Assembly (NCBI GenBank): GCA_015061245.1
Contig: SUWY01000002.1
Location: 57,009-121,008 of the forward strand
Length of the DNA stretch: 64,000 nucleotides
Direction of reading: 5' to 3'
Source: Bacteroidales bacterium
GTDB taxonomy: Bacteria; Bacteroidota; Bacteroidia; Bacteroidales; Marinifilaceae
Below, piece by piece: positions 18,100 through 26,687 of the stretch. The position numbers were made by a program, and so were the translations under genes. Under the pieces are notes generated by a model. That model did not search any database. It saw nothing but the letters and a program-made list of their open reading frames with translations, and had not been told where the DNA came from. How positions within the stretch are numbered: position 1 is the stretch's first letter; the number at the start of each line of letters is the position of its first letter.

Positions 18100-19473
18100 A
18101 TGAAGAACTTCGGCACAATATTAATAATCGATGACAACAAAGATATTCTCTTTGCACTGAACATGTTGCTAAAGCCCATGACCGAGAGTATCAAAGTTGC
18201 AACCTCGCCCCAGAAAATTGAGCAATTCATGCACGAATTCAAACCCGACATTATTATGCTCGATATGAACTTCAGCAAGGATGCTATCAGCGGTCAAGAG
18301 GGTTTCAACACATTAGAGAGAATATTAGAGATTGACAAAAATGCCGTTGTTATCTGTATGACTGCGTATGCCGACACCGACAAAGCGGTCAATGCCATCA
18401 GACATGGAGCCACCGACTTCATTGCAAAACCCTGGGACAGAGAGAAACTTCTTGCCACCCTACACTCGGCAAATGAGCTGAAAAGGACGAAATCCGAGAA
18501 TGCACGCTTAAAAGAGCAGGTACAAGCCATAAGCTCGCCTACCCCTGCCTCAACCTTGATAATAGGCAACTCCCCTGTCATGCAACAGGTATTCTCCACT
18601 ATCGAGAAGGTAAGTCCAACCGATGCAAACATTCTGATTTTGGGTGAGAATGGCACCGGCAAAGATCTGGTAGCAAGAATGATATATGAAACCTCGCCCA
18701 GAGCAGAAAATCCATTTATCCCCATCGACTTGGGAGCAATTCCCGAACAGCTCTTCGAGAGCGAACTGTTCGGATATGAGAAGGGAGCATTTACCGATGC
18801 ACGAAAAGCAAAGGCAGGAAGAATGGAGATTGCCAACAAAGGAACTCTGTTTTTGGACGAGATTGGCAACCTGACTCTCCCAATGCAGGCAAAACTGCTC
18901 ACTGCCCTTGAGAAGCGGGTAATCAACCGATTGGGCAGCACCCAATCCATCCCCATCGATATAAGGTTGATATGTGCAACAAATGCAGACATATTCAATA
19001 TGGTGAACGAGGAGAGATTCAGACAGGATTTGCTATACAGAATCAACACCATAGAGATTCATCTGCCGCCCCTGCGTGAACGAGGCGAAGACATTTTACT
19101 TCTGGCAAATCACTTTATGGAGCGATATGCCAAGAAGTACAAGAAAAAGATTGCCAACATTAACAGCGAGGCCGGCAACAGACTTATGCAGTACGGCTGG
19201 CCGGGAAACGTGCGAGAGTTGCAACACGCAATTGAGCGAGCTATTATTCTGTGCGACTCAGGCACCCTGAAACCGGAACACTTCAGCTTGAATACCGTAC
19301 AAAGCACCCCTAAAAAGCATACACAAAGTCAGCCTAAAACCCTGGCTGAGATTGAGAAGCAGGCAATAAGCGAAGCGCTGATTCGTTGTTCGGGCAACGT
19401 TTCAAAAGCAGCCACAGAGTTAGGAATTACCCGATTTGCCCTGTACAGAAAAATGGAGAAATACGAGCTATGA
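18100..19473 (+). CDS. NtrC-family sigma-54-dependent response regulator
   Basis: 457 residues. Receiver domain 1-120 with Asp11/Asp12, phospho-acceptor Asp55 (IIMLD) and Lys110. AAA+ domain about 150-385 with Walker A GENGTGKD (182-189), the sigma-54 contact loop GAFTDA (229-234; GAFTGA in most), Walker B FLDEIG (251-256) and arginine-rich RFRQDLLYR. C-terminal Fis-type helix-turn-helix (about 425-457, GNVSKAATELGITRFALYRKM). It should bind the palindromes at 17959-17997 and activate the exporter operon. The kinase gene overlaps its stop by 4 bp (ATGA). Confidence 0.92.
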   Translation: MKNFGTILIIDDNKDILFALNMLLKPMTESIKVATSPQKIEQFMHEFKPDIIMLDMNFSKDAISGQEGFNTLERILEIDKNAVVICMTAYADTDKAVNAIRHGATDFIAKPWDREKLLATLHSANELKRTKSENARLKEQVQAISSPTPASTLIIGNSPVMQQVFSTIEKVSPTDANILILGENGTGKDLVARMIYETSPRAENPFIPIDLGAIPEQLFESELFGYEKGAFTDARKAKAGRMEIANKGTLFLDEIGNLTLPMQAKLLTALEKRVINRLGSTQSIPIDIRLICATNADIFNMVNEERFRQDLLYRINTIEIHLPPLRERGEDILLLANHFMERYAKKYKKKIANINSEAGNRLMQYGWPGNVRELQHAIERAIILCDSGTLKPEHFSLNTVQSTPKKHTQSQPKTLAEIEKQAISEALIRCSGNVSKAATELGITRFALYRKMEKYEL

Positions 19474-20723
19474 AGATAAAATATCGATTAATCGTCGCCC
19501 TGCACGTTCTTGCCATAGTAATATGCTCAGCAATGGCAGCCCTGTGCACTATTAGCGAACTATGGTTTACCATGGCTATAATCATATTGGCAGACATTCT
19601 GTTCGCAATGAATCTATACAGAGTTCAACGCCAACAATGGGAGGCTATGCACTCGGTAATTCTGGCTCTCAAGAATCGTGAAACCTCGCTCCATATATCA
19701 TCGAAATACAGCGATACTACCCTTGAAATGCTCAACAAAGAGTTGCAAGAGTGTATAAAAAACATCAACGAGCAACACCGCTCCGATGCAATCCTACAGA
19801 GCTACTATGCCCAACTTTTAGACAAGGCAGATATTGCGGTATTAGTTTGCAACAACGAGTGGCAGATAGAGTGGTGCAATCAGGCTGCAACAAAACTTCT
19901 TGGCAACAGAGCAACCCTGCAACAAGAGATTATTGAGCAGATCAACTCGCCGATAATCACCATAAACAGACATGGCCAGATACGCCGTCTGAATATCTCA
20001 AAAACACAATTCAATTCTGGCAATAGTGCAATCACCATGATCAGTCTTAAAGAGATTGGCAGCCTGCTTGACATGAACGAGTTCGAATCGTGGCAGAAAC
20101 TTACCCGTGTACTGACACACGAAATCATGAACTCGCTAACCCCGATTATCTCTATCTCGGACACCCTTCTTACCGGCGAGGTGGATGCAGATATGACCAA
20201 ACAGGCAATCTCCACAATTAACCGTCGCGGACAGGGGCTGCTAAACTTTGTTGAAAACTACAGAAAGCTGACCAAGATTCCTACCCCTGTTTTAGGCGAG
20301 GTTTCAGCTGCAGAACTTATCTCAGATATCAACCACCTCTTCAATCTGCCCTACATTGAGTATGACGTTCACCCGGAAGAGCATAAACTACTCATTGATC
20401 GCACATTGATGGAACAGGTACTAATCAATCTGATTAAAAATGCCATTGAAGCATGTAGCGAAACCGAGAATCCAAAGATAAAAGTGAAGATACACAAAAT
20501 TCCAAACTCGCATACACGAATCTCTATCAGCGATAATGGCCCCGGCATTCTGCCAGAGGTTCAAGATAGAATATTTGTCCCATTCTTCACGACAAAAGAG
20601 AGTGGCAGCGGAATTGGATTGAGCCTATGCAAGCAGATTATCCTGTTACACAACGGTCAGATAGGGGTAACCTCGTCAACCGATGAAGAGACTCACGGCA
20701 CAAAATTCACCATAACCTTGTAA
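19470..20723 (+). CDS. Sensor histidine kinase, NtrB-like, partner of the NtrC-type regulator
   Basis: 417 residues from the ATG at 19470, which overlaps the regulator stop in ATGA; an in-frame ATG at 19386 lies inside the regulator gene and is rejected. Two adjacent membrane helices (about 7-50) with almost no periplasmic loop suggest sensing within the membrane or cytoplasm. A PAS-like region (110-200) is followed by the H-box LTHEIMNSLTP (His217) and a complete ATPase domain: N-box NLIKNAIEA (320-328), G1 DNGPG (355-359), G2 GSGIGLSL (378-385). Phosphorylation of the co-encoded regulator is the expected role. Confidence 0.88.
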   Translation: MKIKYRLIVALHVLAIVICSAMAALCTISELWFTMAIIILADILFAMNLYRVQRQQWEAMHSVILALKNRETSLHISSKYSDTTLEMLNKELQECIKNINEQHRSDAILQSYYAQLLDKADIAVLVCNNEWQIEWCNQAATKLLGNRATLQQEIIEQINSPIITINRHGQIRRLNISKTQFNSGNSAITMISLKEIGSLLDMNEFESWQKLTRVLTHEIMNSLTPIISISDTLLTGEVDADMTKQAISTINRRGQGLLNFVENYRKLTKIPTPVLGEVSAAELISDINHLFNLPYIEYDVHPEEHKLLIDRTLMEQVLINLIKNAIEACSETENPKIKVKIHKIPNSHTRISISDNGPGILPEVQDRIFVPFFTTKESGSGIGLSLCKQIILLHNGQIGVTSSTDEETHGTKFTITL

Positions 20724-20748
20724 AAACAATGGTTACGATTTAACTTTG
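20717..20748 (+). promoter_or_regulatory. Promoter (CTTG-N20-TAACTTTG) for the AmgK-like kinase gene
   Basis: TAACTTTG at 20741-20748 with CTTG at 20717-20720. It lies downstream of the histidine kinase stop, and the direct repeat at 20756-20809 falls in the leader it would produce. Confidence 0.5.
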
Positions 20749-20755
20749 AACACGC

Positions 20756-20809
20756 AAATGCTTTCTGCATTGAGCAGATTTAGCTCTAAAATGCTTTCTG
20801 CATTGAGCA
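20756..20809. repeat. Direct repeat, two 21-bp copies with a 33-bp period
   Basis: A 21-bp unit beginning AAATGCTTTCTG and ending CATTGAGCA occurs identically at 20756-20776 and 20789-20809. The period is 33 bp, about three helical turns. The spacer contains GAGC/GCTC complementary ends. Only two copies, so not a CRISPR array. Could be a protein-binding site or a local duplication in the leader of the downstream gene. Confidence 0.75.
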
Positions 20810-20838
20810 CATAATGAAGATAAATTAAATAATGTATA

Positions 20839-21819
20839 ATGAACAGCACAATCTTAACACAACTATATAGAGAATTCTTCGGAGCAGAACCAACATCAAT
20901 GGAGAAGTTGCCGGCATCGGGCTCGGCTCGTGAATATTGGCGCATTTTCAACGAAGAGAAGAGCTACATTGGAACCATCAATGCTGATCTGCGCGAAAAC
21001 AAACTCTTTATTGAATATTCAAAATACTTCAAAGCAAGAGGAGTTGCAGTTCCTGAAATCTTGTGTTGTGCTGCAGACAACAGCGCCTACATCCAGGAGG
21101 ATTTAGGCAGTTACATGCTTTTAGATATACTAACCGCAGAGCGACAAGAGCGTGAATTATCTGAGCACACAATTTCACTATACAAAAAGGCACTTAGCGA
21201 GCTGTTGAAAATGCAGTTTGCAGGAGACGAACTGGACTATAGCAATGCGCTTCCTCGCCCATCATTTGACAAACGTTGCATAATGTGGGATTTAAACTAC
21301 TTTAAATACTGCTATCTTAGATTAGCAGCCATTCCCATTGACGAAGATTTGTTAGAGAACGATTTGGAAAAACTATGTTCGATTATAGAATCGCAACCGG
21401 CCAACACCTTTATGTTCCGCGATTTCCAAAGCAGAAACATTATGGTTAAGGACGAGGAGGCAATTTTTATTGATTATCAGGGTGGCCGCAAAGGTCCATT
21501 GGGCTACGATGTAGCCTCGCTTCTCTACGATGCCATTGCCGAAATCCCCGAAACTCAACACCAAGAGTTACTTAATCACTACATAAGCGAGCTGCAAGCC
21601 ATACGCCCCGAAATGGTTGATGACTTTGTAAAAAGTTACCACCACATAGCACTTGTAAGACTTCTACAAGCTATGGGAGCATTCGGTTTGCGAGGATTGC
21701 ACGAAAAGAAGCAGCACTTCATTGACTCTATCAAACCCGGCTCAGCATCTATTGCCAAACTTCTAACCACCCACCTCCCCGGCGAATACCCAGAGTTGGA
21801 AAAAATTTTTGTTAAGTAA
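20839..21819 (+). CDS. Aminoglycoside-phosphotransferase-fold kinase, AmgK-like (amino-sugar anomeric kinase)
   Basis: 326 residues. The nucleotide-binding N lobe is followed by the catalytic loop FMFRDFQSRNIM and the metal-binding IDYQGGRKGPLGYDVASLLYD, the arrangement seen in AmgK-type kinases that phosphorylate N-acetylmuramate or N-acetylglucosamine at C1 during cell-wall recycling. The nucleotidyltransferase partner (MurU) often encoded beside AmgK is not next to it. An antibiotic-resistance role is unlikely: the motifs and length fit the housekeeping sugar-kinase branch. Substrate is not certain from sequence. Confidence 0.65.
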   Translation: MNSTILTQLYREFFGAEPTSMEKLPASGSAREYWRIFNEEKSYIGTINADLRENKLFIEYSKYFKARGVAVPEILCCAADNSAYIQEDLGSYMLLDILTAERQERELSEHTISLYKKALSELLKMQFAGDELDYSNALPRPSFDKRCIMWDLNYFKYCYLRLAAIPIDEDLLENDLEKLCSIIESQPANTFMFRDFQSRNIMVKDEEAIFIDYQGGRKGPLGYDVASLLYDAIAEIPETQHQELLNHYISELQAIRPEMVDDFVKSYHHIALVRLLQAMGAFGLRGLHEKKQHFIDSIKPGSASIAKLLTTHLPGEYPELEKIFVK

Positions 21820-21841
21820 AGTTCTAAATATCTGTTTTTTT

Positions 21842-21849
21842 TAACTTTG
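21842..21849 (+). promoter_or_regulatory. Bacteroidota -7 element (TAACTTTG) for the secreted-protein cluster
   Basis: TAACTTTG 28 bp before the ATG at 21878, preceded by a T-run. It would drive the three-gene cluster 21878-25367. Confidence 0.55.
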
Positions 21850-21877
21850 CGAAAATCACTTCCAAATACACAACAAT

Positions 21878-23926
21878 ATGAGACAACCGGCAATAACAAT
21901 TTTGATATTTTTAGGATTGCTGATAGGCAATTTTAGTCTGCATGCACAAACAGAAAAATCCTCCTCTACAAACAACATTAAAACCAAATATATTGTTGAC
22001 AGGGAATCTCGCCCTGAATTTGAAAATGAATTTCCCGGTTATATAACAGTTATAAAATACAATGACACCGGTGATAAGTGGTGTGAAGAGAATTGGAAAA
22101 CCCGAAAGATATATATTCCAATAGACTCCTCTGCATTCACAAATTATTATAAAACCAAAAAGTTATCTCCGAAGTTTTGGGAACTAAGACGTGTCGATGT
22201 AAAACCGATAACTTATGCGTATCCTGAATATTTTGAGGAGGAGTTGACTTATCTGAAGAGCAAATGTAAAGGATATAGACCCCTTAGTTACTACTATAAG
22301 GAGGATGCCTATGAAAATAACGGAGAGATGATTGACGACATATACTATGAAGAGATATACAAGGCAGGAACCACTGATTTATATAAGGGGCTCTATTCCC
22401 TACCATTCTACGACGAAAATTACTGCGACTCTCTTCAATGCGACTCTATTGCTAAACTATATTTTCAGGAAGAGTATAAGCAATCAAAATATTATCTTGA
22501 TTCGTTACGAACTATCTTTCCAACACTCTTTAATGGTAAATTAGTGAATACCGGAATCATAAATGGCACGCCAGTTATTGACGGTTCCCACGACAATCGA
22601 TATGGCATTAGGTTTGAAAATCATTTTATCAATTACCGATTTATGGAGTGTCCACCTCTTTACATGGTTAACGATATAAAGGTAGGTAAAAATGTTGTCG
22701 CCCTATCACTAACTTATCTTCCTTCGGATGTTTTATATTTTCAGTATCTACCCTCTCCTGACTTGAGCAACAAAATAATGTACATATCACAATACAAAGG
22801 TATAGAGGGAGGATTTATCATAGATAATGCCCTGCGTGTCAACCTTGAATATGGTTACAACTTTAACTATTTAAACATACACTGCCCTGGAGAGAGAACT
22901 ACATACTACCCATATTATCAAACAACCGGAGACAGGTATGAGAAAGAGATGTGGAGTCAAGGAGACGACAAAGAGGAGTTCGAAAAATGGGCAACTCTAA
23001 AAATGGCAGAGAAGGGAGATATTGAAGCCCAAGTAAAAATGGCACAGATTACAAAGGACACAGTCCAGGCTATCGAGTGGTGGATTAAAGCTGCAGACCA
23101 GGGTAATACTGAAGCTCAATATAATGCAGGATTTGCATATCTCAAAGGATATGGTGTAGAGCAAGACTACAAAAAGGCTGTCAGATATTTACAGTTAGCA
23201 TCGCACAAAAACAATCCCGATGCTATGTACCTATTAGGACACTGCTACTACTATGCAAAGGGGGTACAACACGACAAAGAGATGGCTGTTACCCTATTGA
23301 AGGAGGCTGCAAAACTAAACCACCAGAAAGCAAAAGAGGTGTTAACCGATGTTGGTGCAGGCAGAAGAGATTATGTAGAACCCATCTATATATTTAAAGA
23401 TAATTCATTATACACAAATTCAAAATTCATAGATTCATATTCATGGACCCCTAAAAAAGAGTCTCAATATAAAGATCCCTTATTAGTCTATATAGACACA
23501 ATTAATTTTAACAATCATTCATACACAATAGCAGGATATACTCTAACAAAAGATACCCTTAATATAGTGCAAAAGGTTGAGATTCTTGATAACAAAAGAA
23601 ACGTTCTAGCCTCTATAACTTCGCCAACACATATTCATGGAGTTAAAACTAGTACCTTTGCAAGCGATATTTTGTTTTTTCAAGGACAACCTTCAAAAGA
23701 TTCTCGGCTAATATTTTTAAGAAGTCGTATTCCATCGCGTGATAACTTAGAAACCTGTACCATAATTTTACTTAAAGATGGTAAAGCAACCGTTGTTTTT
23801 AACCAATTAATTGATTATGTCTCTGCAAAGAGAGCCGGAAGCGCATTTGAAGTTCACTATAATAACAATAGAAGTAAATATATGATTGAAGCAAAAGATG
23901 GTATATTGTATCATTTTAGAAAATAA
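21878..23926 (+). CDS. Secreted Sel1-repeat protein with unique N- and C-terminal domains
   Basis: 682 residues with a signal peptide (cleavage after LHAQ, about residue 25). The first ~360 residues are rich in Tyr, Asp and Lys and I do not recognise them. Residues about 366-490 form Sel1-like repeats (EAQVKMAQI, EAQYNAGFAYLKGYGVEQDYKKAVRYLQLA, DAMYLLGHCYYYAKGVQHDKEMAV), a helical protein-binding scaffold. The last ~190 residues include TIILLKDGKATVVFNQLIDY, which resembles the C-terminal part of the protein at 24684-25367. First of three co-directional exported-protein genes with 7- and 9-bp gaps. Low GC relative to housekeeping neighbours. Function unknown. Confidence 0.7.
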   Translation: MRQPAITILIFLGLLIGNFSLHAQTEKSSSTNNIKTKYIVDRESRPEFENEFPGYITVIKYNDTGDKWCEENWKTRKIYIPIDSSAFTNYYKTKKLSPKFWELRRVDVKPITYAYPEYFEEELTYLKSKCKGYRPLSYYYKEDAYENNGEMIDDIYYEEIYKAGTTDLYKGLYSLPFYDENYCDSLQCDSIAKLYFQEEYKQSKYYLDSLRTIFPTLFNGKLVNTGIINGTPVIDGSHDNRYGIRFENHFINYRFMECPPLYMVNDIKVGKNVVALSLTYLPSDVLYFQYLPSPDLSNKIMYISQYKGIEGGFIIDNALRVNLEYGYNFNYLNIHCPGERTTYYPYYQTTGDRYEKEMWSQGDDKEEFEKWATLKMAEKGDIEAQVKMAQITKDTVQAIEWWIKAADQGNTEAQYNAGFAYLKGYGVEQDYKKAVRYLQLASHKNNPDAMYLLGHCYYYAKGVQHDKEMAVTLLKEAAKLNHQKAKEVLTDVGAGRRDYVEPIYIFKDNSLYTNSKFIDSYSWTPKKESQYKDPLLVYIDTINFNNHSYTIAGYTLTKDTLNIVQKVEILDNKRNVLASITSPTHIHGVKTSTFASDILFFQGQPSKDSRLIFLRSRIPSRDNLETCTIILLKDGKATVVFNQLIDYVSAKRAGSAFEVHYNNNRSKYMIEAKDGILYHFRK

Positions 23927-23933
23927 ACAAACT

Positions 23934-24674
23934 ATGAATACAGTGAAAAAAGTTCTGATAATATTAGTTATTAGCTTATGCACATGGCACTATGCAACTG
24001 CTCAATATTCAATCTCGGAGTTGCGAGAGATGTTACCACTCACAGAATCATATCCAATTGTTGAATATAAAAATATAGCAAACAACAATAAAGATAACTA
24101 TTGGAGATGGGGATGGATGAACAATAACGATATAGAAAAATTAAGAGCAGTACGATTCTTGGATATGCAAGGCAAGATAGAGGACAAAAATACTAATTGC
24201 TGGGTGATTGCAGGGCGTAGGTATAGACCAATATATAACCCCGAACATCAGTGTCCTGACATATTTTCTGTTCAAATCTCTATGGCATATGATTTATGCA
24301 GAGAAATTTTCGCAGTATATAAAGATAACCAGTTATGCGACACCATCGAAGTTTTTGTTAGTGGATATTCAGAAAATGTCAATGATGAAATTATCACAAA
24401 GCAATACGCATTATTCTCAAAAGGTATCCTTCGTATATTTGAACTATGCCCAACAACACAAGACCCAATAATCTTTGAATCATTGAGAAAAACGGACAAA
24501 ATCACGGCACAACGTAAAGATGTTACATATCAGCTAAATGTAGAATCTGGTAAATTCGTAAAAATATCTGAGACGGTATATCTTCCACAAGAGTATGATA
24601 TTAGTTATTATGGCTCTAACGGCACTGATATATGGAATGGTACAGAAACTAAAATAGGAACCATCACATACTAA
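23934..24674 (+). CDS. Secreted protein of unknown function
   Basis: 246 residues from the ATG at 23934, which is 7 bp past the upstream stop; an earlier in-frame ATG at 23886 lies inside the Sel1 gene and would precede the signal peptide. The N terminus is a good signal peptide (KKVLIILVISLCTWHYATAQ, about residues 5-24). No domain recognised; rich in Asn, Tyr and Ile. Co-transcribed with the genes on either side. Confidence 0.6.
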   Translation: MNTVKKVLIILVISLCTWHYATAQYSISELREMLPLTESYPIVEYKNIANNNKDNYWRWGWMNNNDIEKLRAVRFLDMQGKIEDKNTNCWVIAGRRYRPIYNPEHQCPDIFSVQISMAYDLCREIFAVYKDNQLCDTIEVFVSGYSENVNDEIITKQYALFSKGILRIFELCPTTQDPIIFESLRKTDKITAQRKDVTYQLNVESGKFVKISETVYLPQEYDISYYGSNGTDIWNGTETKIGTITY

Positions 24675-24683
24675 TATTTAAGC

Positions 24684-25367
24684 ATGAAAAGGGTATTATT
24701 ATCTGTTATCATAGCTTCATGTTGCAACCTATGTTTTGCAAAAACTGACACCATCGTGAATGTTAATGATATCAATTACAATTTTAGTAGGTGGATTGAA
24801 GATTTCGAGGATATTGAAGAGTCATATTATTCACAAGAAGAAATTTTCAATCCCAAAGTAATATACAACTCCGCTATTGGAACAAGTAGTATTTATTACA
24901 TGTGCGGCATTAAAGGTTCTTCCTATGACACAGAAGCAACTATGACAGTACAAAAATTAGAATTCTACAAACAAAATTATCCCCATCCCATAAAGACTAT
25001 TAACAATCAAGACCCATGGCTTCCCTGGCGCGATAAATACAAAAATTCATACAACTTCTTAGAAGTTGAATTATCAAAAAACTCAAAATTATTATTCTTT
25101 AGAACACAAGGATATGGCGATGGAACTATGGGATTGCTTACTATTATATTGGTTAGTGAATCATCTATCGACATTGTCTTTAATCAAAGGTTCGACGTTG
25201 AATCATTTACAAAGCACTCTGAATCCTCGCTTGAAATTATTTTAGGTGATGAATGGGGATCAACAAATGAAGGGAAATCAATGTCCAGAACATTGCATAA
25301 AATAGAGGTTGCCAATGGCATATTAAAATTTATATCCAACATTGGATTAAAAAATTCTCCTTTATAG
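24684..25367 (+). CDS. Secreted protein of unknown function, related at its C terminus to the Sel1-repeat protein
   Basis: 227 residues with a signal peptide (MKRVLLSVIIASCCNLCFA). The segment LLFFRTQGYGDGTMGLLTII, followed by LVSESSIDIVFNQRFDV and then VANGILKF near the end, lines up with LIFLRSR, TIILLKDGKATVVFNQLIDY and DGILYHF at the end of the Sel1 protein two genes upstream. This suggests a shared exported module. Last gene of the cluster, followed by a strong terminator. Confidence 0.6.
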   Translation: MKRVLLSVIIASCCNLCFAKTDTIVNVNDINYNFSRWIEDFEDIEESYYSQEEIFNPKVIYNSAIGTSSIYYMCGIKGSSYDTEATMTVQKLEFYKQNYPHPIKTINNQDPWLPWRDKYKNSYNFLEVELSKNSKLLFFRTQGYGDGTMGLLTIILVSESSIDIVFNQRFDVESFTKHSESSLEIILGDEWGSTNEGKSMSRTLHKIEVANGILKFISNIGLKNSPL

Positions 25368-25373
25368 ACAAAT

Positions 25374-25406
25374 TTCGGGGTGATAGCGCAATGCTACCAC
25401 CCCGAA
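25374..25406. terminator. Bidirectional terminator between convergent genes
   Basis: TTCGGGGTGATAGC (25374-25387) pairs with GCTACCACCCCGAA (25393-25406) with one mismatch and a 5-nt loop. Confidence 0.75.
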
Positions 25407-25426
25407 GTTTATACGGTAAATAATGT

Positions 25427-25918
25427 TTATCGGAACATTGAGTATGGAATTTTGGCTAAGGCATCGGCAAAGCCGTTAATTCCCTGCTCCAACTTTCCCT
25501 TAAGCATCATCTTATAAATCATATTCATCTCGCCACGGAAAGTTATACGTAAACGAGTCTCGTATGGGGCATCGGAGATAAGTTGAATCCACAAATAGTA
25601 CTCAAATGGCACCACTCCACCCAACTTTATCAATTTTGGCTCCTCGCGCTCTAAAATCTGAAGAGCAATCTCGCCCATATTCTTAATTTGAATGTAGCAA
25701 ACATCGTCGGTAAAGCGAACATCCTGAATCATCTCCTTCGCCTTCTTCATATCATCGGCCTTCGCGCCGGCCATCTGAGCCATATTATCCATATTGCCCA
25801 TCTGTCTTACCATATTGACAAGCGCACCGACTCTATTAAAATCAGAAAGGAAACCGTAAATGTCGCCAATAGCCTGATTGATTTTTACAACATTGCTAAC
25901 TACCTCAACTTTTGCCAT
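25427..25918 (-). CDS. SRPBCC-fold (START-like) conserved protein
   Basis: 163 residues, cytoplasmic. The pattern MAKVEVVSNVVKINQAIGDIYGFLSDF (signature read in two parts: strand then helix alpha1) followed by a Met-rich insertion, central strands and a long C-terminal helix fits the SRPBCC/polyketide-cyclase fold, a hydrophobic-ligand pocket. It follows pyrE by 13 bp in the same direction, so they are likely co-transcribed. The ligand is unknown. Confidence 0.65.
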   Translation of the reverse strand: MAKVEVVSNVVKINQAIGDIYGFLSDFNRVGALVNMVRQMGNMDNMAQMAGAKADDMKKAKEMIQDVRFTDDVCYIQIKNMGEIALQILEREEPKLIKLGGVVPFEYYLWIQLISDAPYETRLRITFRGEMNMIYKMMLKGKLEQGINGFADALAKIPYSMFR

Positions 25919-25931
25919 AGTACAGAAAAGT

Positions 25932-26561
25932 TTACTTATATGTTTCAGGACTTACACGCCATGCTTTCAACTTCTCAACCTCCTCAGGTTTTACATAACC
26001 CTCCTTAACTGCAAGATCAATCATTGCATTGTAGTTACTCAAAGTATCTACCTGACAATTAGCTGCGGTGAAGTTGTCAACAGCCTTCTGGAATCCGTAT
26101 GTGAAAATTGCCAACATTCCCAACACCTCGCAACCAGCATTGCGAAGAGCCTCAACTGCCTGCAAACTTGAACCTCCGGTTGAGATCAAATCCTCGATTA
26201 CCACCACCTTCTGACCAGGGGTATAAGCACCCTCAATAAGATTCTCCAATCCATGATTCTTTGCTGAAGAGCGGATATAGATAAATGGCAAATCCAACTC
26301 CTGAGCAACCAATACTCCCTGAGCAATAGCTCCTGTGGCAACTCCTGCAATAACCTCTACCTCAGGATACTTCTCCTTGATAGCTGCAGCAAACTGCTCT
26401 TTGATATAGTCACGAACCTTTGGATATGATAATGTTTTACGATTATCGCAATAGATAGGAGATTTCCATCCTGATGCCCATGTAAATGGCTCTGATGGGC
26501 TTAACTTGATAGCCTTAATGTCCAACAAGTGCTGGGCCACGCTCTCTGCTACTGTACTCAT
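25932..26561 (-). CDS. pyrE: Orotate phosphoribosyltransferase
   Basis: Makes orotidine 5'-phosphate from orotate and PRPP in pyrimidine synthesis. 209 residues from the ATG at 26561 (MSTVAESVAQ); an upstream in-frame ATG adds an Ile/Leu-rich piece unlike the family. The PRPP-binding motif VVVIEDLISTGGSS is present, as are the substrate-loop residues FIYIRSSAKNHGLEN and the N-terminal FTWASGWKSPIYCDNR. First gene of a two-gene operon with the SRPBCC protein. Confidence 0.95.
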   Translation of the reverse strand: MSTVAESVAQHLLDIKAIKLSPSEPFTWASGWKSPIYCDNRKTLSYPKVRDYIKEQFAAAIKEKYPEVEVIAGVATGAIAQGVLVAQELDLPFIYIRSSAKNHGLENLIEGAYTPGQKVVVIEDLISTGGSSLQAVEALRNAGCEVLGMLAIFTYGFQKAVDNFTAANCQVDTLSNYNAMIDLAVKEGYVKPEEVEKLKAWRVSPETYK

Positions 26562-26607
26562 AATATTTTGTTTTAGAATTAATATCAATACATATTACAT
26601 CGTTTCG

Positions 26608-26615
26608 CAAATTTA
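26608..26615 (-). promoter_or_regulatory. Bacteroidota -7 element (TAAATTTG) for pyrE
   Basis: Minus-strand TAAATTTG with a TTGA about 19 bp upstream. Leader of about 40 nt to the pyrE ATG. Confidence 0.45.
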
Positions 26616-26653
26616 AAATTAAAAATTCAGATTCTCAATTTCTATCTGCCCTA

Positions 26654-26684
26654 TTTGCACTAAAATAAAAAAATTGTATTTTTG
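26654..26684 (+). promoter_or_regulatory. Promoter (TTTG-N19-TATTTTTG) abutting the regulator start codon
   Basis: TTTG at 26654-26657 and TATTTTTG at 26677-26684 with the consensus 19-bp spacing. The -7 element ends only 3 bp before the ATG at 26688, so the transcript would start at or within a few bases of the start codon. Confidence 0.65.
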
Positions 26685-26687
26685 GCT

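Noticed and set aside
18294..19052. 252-residue antisense open frame inside the NtrC-type regulator gene
   Set aside because: It lies wholly opposite a gene with intact catalytic motifs; composition reflects the coding strand and no domain was recognised.
19386..19469. Longer start for the NtrB-like kinase
   Set aside because: Would overlap the regulator by 88 bp; the ATGA overlap at 19470 and the membrane helix right after it are a better start.
20756..20809. CRISPR array
   Set aside because: Only two repeat copies, a 12-bp spacer, and no cas genes in the window.
20839..21819. Aminoglycoside resistance gene
   Set aside because: The kinase fold is shared, but the motifs around RDFQSRNIM and IDYQGGRKGP and the length fit the AmgK-like sugar-kinase branch.
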